Source: Clostridia bacterium
GTDB lineage: Bacteria > Bacillota > Clostridia > Oscillospirales > Acutalibacteraceae
NCBI GenBank assembly: GCA_024692685.1
Contig: JAILMJ010000009.1
Location: 1-45,190 of the forward strand
Reading direction: 5' to 3'
Length of the DNA: 45,190 bases
This document shows, in pieces, positions 42,478-45,190 of this stretch. The notes beneath the pieces were generated by a model that was not told the DNA's origin, made no database searches, and saw only the letters and a program-made list of their open reading frames with translations. Within the stretch, counting starts at the first letter, position 1. Every line of letters begins with the position of its first letter. The translations under genes and the position numbers were made by a program.

Positions 42478-45190
42478 ATGGGCAGAGGTTTTAAAAAATC
42501 ATTTGCGTTATCGTTATGTATTGTTATAATGCTCGGCGTTGTGTTGGCTGGGGTTTTATTTGAAACTCCGGCTAAAGCACAGTCAGTTATTTACTCCGAT
42601 TGGAGCGAATGGTCAACAACTGCAGTTTCGGCAACCGACTCAAGAGAGGTACAGACAAAAACGGTCAGTGAGTACTGGCGAACCCGATATGATTACGATT
42701 ATTATTGCACCTGGCATGCCGGAGCTTCAGCAGCAGATGCATATGAATATAGCAACACCGGAGGAAACTGGCATTTTTATGTGCATGACAGTAGCAATCC
42801 AAACAATTGGTGGTATTATTCGGTATACTCATATACTAAAAATGTTCAAGCGTATCCTGCCGGATATTATATGAATGTTACACCCGGTCAGATTTTATCA
42901 AAAGCTAACGGCCAGTTACCGGGAAGCACAGCTTATATGGACTATTGCAAAAACTCCGGCAATAAAACCGGCTATGCTCTTCGTGCAGACCAAAGCGGTC
43001 AGGAACAAGGTAGAAATCAGATAGTTTTTCTGGTGGGAAGCCAAGATGAATATCGTGATGTTACTTATTACAGATACAGAACTATTACAAAAACATATAC
43101 GGTAAGATTTGACGCTAACGGCGGCAGTGGCGCACCATCAAATCAAACAAAAATTCACGGAAAAACTCTTACATTGAGTAGCACAAAACCGACGAGAACA
43201 GGTTACACCTTTAATCACTGGGATGCTTGGCCGAACGGAGGAGGAGCTTCTTATATGCCGGGCGGTCAGTTTACTTATAATGATGATTCTACTCTGTATG
43301 CAATTTGGGAGCCGCACACCTATACGGTTTCGTACAATGCTAATGGTGGTACCGGTGCACCTTCAAGTCAAACAAAAACTTATGGTGTTGATTTGAAACT
43401 AAGCAACCAAATTCCTACAAGAACCGGATATACTTTTCTTGGTTGGTCAAAAAGCTCTACAGCAACAACAGCAACATACCCGTATGCGGGAACATATACC
43501 GACAATGCGGGAGCAACGCTTTATGCTGTCTGGCAAGTTAAATCTTACACATTAACTTATATTCTAAGTGGAGAAGTCTATCAAACAACCACATATAATT
43601 ATGGAGCATCTGTCGAACCGGCACCAACTCCGCCCGAAAGAGACAATATGACATTTGCAGGTTGGACAACTGCAACTCCGAAAATCATGCCTGCATATAA
43701 TGTTACCATTCGTGGTGGATACGGGCTTCAGTTCGGTTCATATCCGCAGAGCGAAGTCACCGATGAAGAGACAATCGAATTATTGAACTCTAAGGTAAAT
43801 GATGGTGACTGGATTTCATATAATTACTATAGCGGAACAGGTGTATCTGGTTCAATGGTTGCTTCTGATTACATGGAATATGTCGATCTGGATATTGATG
43901 GTGATGGAAGAAATGACTATCGCGGAGTTGTAATGCACAACTTCAGGCCATATAAAACATATGAAGCTCATACTTATAATAGGCAAGAGAGCAATGGTTA
44001 TCGTAATCTCGAAAAGGTTTACTGGTTCAGCTATGACCCTCTTTATTGGACGGTGATAGATCAGGAAACAGGACTTTGCGTTTGTGATACGATTATTGAT
44101 GCTCAAGCATTTAATAATACAATGTCTTCTGATGATTCCAAAATAGATATAGACGGAAGCTATGTTTCAGATTATAAAAACAGCGATATCCGTATCTGGC
44201 TTAACAATGATTTTCGCAATACTGCTTTTACCTTTACGGAAAAAACATTTTTAACGCTTTCTGAAGTTGACAATCCTAAATCTTTACCTATAAATATGGG
44301 ATTTGCAACTGAAACATTTAACGACTATGTTTTCTTGCTTTCTAAAGAACAAATAGCTGATGCAAATATTCCTTATGTATCTAAATATTGTGCGATTCAA
44401 GGTTTTTGTGGCTATGTTGATCGTTTTACTAACGTTAATATACAAAATACCGACAATAAAAACTATTGTCTTACAAGAACGGCATATAGTAAACTTTTAC
44501 AGCTTACTGATACAGTATGTATCAGTGGTTCTGATCCCGTCAAAGCATACGATGCATCTTATGGTATAAGACCCGCAATAACAATGAAACTAAGCGCACT
44601 TGATTCCACGACTGAATACACTTTAACATACAGGTTAAATGGTAAAATATATGCACAGGAAACGCATAGAGCCGGCGAAGTAATTGTTCCTATTGATGAA
44701 CCGGAAGTTCCTGAAGGGCAATATTTCAGCGGTTGGCAGCCGGATGTGCCATATGTAATGCCGATTGGAGATTTAACTATAAACGGCTCAATCGGTATGC
44801 CTTTTGGTTCGTATCCGCAAAGTCAAGTGACTGATATAGATTTAATTGCAACTCTCAATAACACGGTTCAGCAGGATGACTGGACATCATATAATTATTA
44901 TTCCGGAACAGGCGAGGAAGGAACAGCGGTCTCTTCTGACTATATGGAATATGCTGATATTGATATCGACAATGACGGTACAAACGATTACAGAGGCGTA
45001 ATTCTTCATCAATACAGACCAACCTTAACATATAACGAGCGTGATGCCGGCAATTCAACTCAATATGCAAATAACTTTATGTTGAACGAGGTTTATTGGT
45101 TCAGATATGACCCGCTTTATTGGATTGTTATTTCTGACGAAATTGACGAGAATGAAGAAAAAACCGGGAATTCGGTTTTAATGTGCACAA
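42478..45190 (+). CDS. Large secreted modular protein with InlB-type repeats and tandem 357-residue modules, partial
   Basis: Open from ATG 42478 to the right edge: 904 codons without a stop. Signal peptide with basic MGRGFKKS and a hydrophobic core, cut near AKA|QS (residue 36). An N-terminal Trp/Tyr-rich region (YSDWSEWSTT, DYDYYCTWHAG) follows. Two InlB/Flg_new repeats of exactly 75 codons each lie at 43096-43320 and 43321-43545 (DANGGSGAPS, RTGYTFNHW, YAIW). From 43546 a 357-codon unit begins with a third beta-repeat, then FGSYPQSEVTD, SDYMEY, DIDGDGRNDYRGV, WFSYDPLYW and DIRIWLNNDF, resembling DUF6273-type domains; a second copy starts at 44617. It should act outside the cell, perhaps in adhesion. 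Base composition is lower in G+C than its neighbours. Function unknown. Confidence 0.88.
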   Translation, partial: MGRGFKKSFALSLCIVIMLGVVLAGVLFETPAKAQSVIYSDWSEWSTTAVSATDSREVQTKTVSEYWRTRYDYDYYCTWHAGASAADAYEYSNTGGNWHFYVHDSSNPNNWWYYSVYSYTKNVQAYPAGYYMNVTPGQILSKANGQLPGSTAYMDYCKNSGNKTGYALRADQSGQEQGRNQIVFLVGSQDEYRDVTYYRYRTITKTYTVRFDANGGSGAPSNQTKIHGKTLTLSSTKPTRTGYTFNHWDAWPNGGGASYMPGGQFTYNDDSTLYAIWEPHTYTVSYNANGGTGAPSSQTKTYGVDLKLSNQIPTRTGYTFLGWSKSSTATTATYPYAGTYTDNAGATLYAVWQVKSYTLTYILSGEVYQTTTYNYGASVEPAPTPPERDNMTFAGWTTATPKIMPAYNVTIRGGYGLQFGSYPQSEVTDEETIELLNSKVNDGDWISYNYYSGTGVSGSMVASDYMEYVDLDIDGDGRNDYRGVVMHNFRPYKTYEAHTYNRQESNGYRNLEKVYWFSYDPLYWTVIDQETGLCVCDTIIDAQAFNNTMSSDDSKIDIDGSYVSDYKNSDIRIWLNNDFRNTAFTFTEKTFLTLSEVDNPKSLPINMGFATETFNDYVFLLSKEQIADANIPYVSKYCAIQGFCGYVDRFTNVNIQNTDNKNYCLTRTAYSKLLQLTDTVCISGSDPVKAYDASYGIRPAITMKLSALDSTTEYTLTYRLNGKIYAQETHRAGEVIVPIDEPEVPEGQYFSGWQPDVPYVMPIGDLTINGSIGMPFGSYPQSQVTDIDLIATLNNTVQQDDWTSYNYYSGTGEEGTAVSSDYMEYADIDIDNDGTNDYRGVILHQYRPTLTYNERDAGNSTQYANNFMLNEVYWFRYDPLYWIVISDEIDENEEKTGNSVLMCT
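43096..43545 (+). repeat. Two tandem 225-bp InlB-type repeats
   Basis: Two consecutive in-frame units of exactly 225 bp (43096-43320, 43321-43545), each TYTV-start, ANGG, GAPS-QTK, RTGYTF and a YA(I/V)W end. Listeria-Bacteroides type beta repeats. Confidence 0.85.
43546..45190 (+). repeat. Tandem 1071-bp module, second copy cut by window edge
   Basis: Unit A starts at TAC 43546 (YTLTYILSG) and unit B at TAC 44617 (YTLTYRLNG), a period of 1071 bp or 357 codons. Shared landmarks in order: GW near 60, IMP/VMP, FGSYPQS, WxSYNYYSGTG, SDYMEY, NDYRGV, VYWFxYDPLYW. Confidence 0.85.

Noticed and set aside
42539..42874. 111-codon plus-strand frame
   Set aside because: Another-frame shadow of the large secreted protein gene, which has the signal peptide, promoter and RBS.
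1..45190. tRNA, rRNA, CRISPR array, insertion sequence or prophage genes
   Set aside because: Looked for by eye (TTCGA-type arms, regular short repeats, transposase or integrase motifs) and none found; a dedicated RNA search could still find a small RNA.

Overview
The window reads as chromosomal DNA of a low-to-mid GC, Gram-positive, strictly anaerobic Firmicute, most like a gut Clostridia/Oscillospiraceae-type genome. The signs are strong AGGAGG-type ribosome binding sites, textbook sigma-A promoters, an oxygen-sensitive class III ribonucleotide reductase with NrdR boxes, a staphylococcal/Geobacillus-type secreted lipase, and a large secreted protein with InlB-type repeats. The taxon is inferred from family and signal content only; there is no rRNA in the window, and I saw no tRNA, CRISPR array, insertion sequence or phage gene.

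Layout. (1) 1-6449, minus strand: a type IV pilus-like operon read right to left: prepilin peptidase, a PilM-PilN fusion, PilO-like, a very large type IV prepilin, and a PilX-like protein that runs off the left edge. The left-edge gene is at least 1.5 kb. (2) 6752-16900, plus strand: a surface-polysaccharide operon with an initiating sugar-phosphate transferase, a DUF4422 protein, three glycosyltransferases, flippase, UDP-GlcNAc 2-epimerase, UDP-galactopyranose mutase and polymerase/ligase. Regions 1 and 2 diverge from one intergenic segment holding two opposed sigma-A promoters. (3) 17022-27495: an inositol-dehydrogenase-like oxidoreductase, a glycerophosphodiesterase, a secreted alpha/beta hydrolase, a membrane-anchored metallo-beta-lactamase-fold protein, an acyl-CoA-ligase-like enzyme, a cyclophilin, a GH3-family acyl-amido synthetase (minus strand) and a secreted lipase. 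(4) 27542-31685, minus strand: thioredoxin reductase, NrdD fused to a thioredoxin-like domain, and NrdG. nrdD and nrdG each have their own promoter with an NrdR box. (5) 31853-32554: birA. (6) 32596-37768, minus strand: argC-argJ-argB-argD-argF with an ARG-box-like site at its promoter. (7) 38078-41653, plus strand: MTA/SAH nucleosidase, a second glycerophosphodiesterase, an NfeD/SPFH pair and a phosphoglycolate-phosphatase-like HAD enzyme, closed by a strong terminator. (8) 41708-42477: AT-rich, mostly non-coding, with a possible frameshifted small membrane-protein gene. (9) 42478 to the right edge: the start of a large secreted modular protein (over 900 residues here).

How it works together. 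Regions 1, 2 and 9 build the cell surface: pilus-like fibres, a galactofuranose- and probably ManNAc-containing polysaccharide, and a giant secreted repeat protein. Region 3 is rich in lipid and acyl chemistry, though a common pathway is only inferred. Region 4 is a self-contained anaerobic dNTP module whose reductant is probably delivered by the fused redoxin domain and the adjacent reductase. Region 6 is the cyclic (ArgJ-type) arginine route from acetylglutamate to citrulline. The most unusual items are the PilM-PilN fusion with an acidic linker, the NrdD-thioredoxin fusion next to a reductase, the bacterial GH3 enzyme, and the 357-codon tandem module in the right-edge protein.
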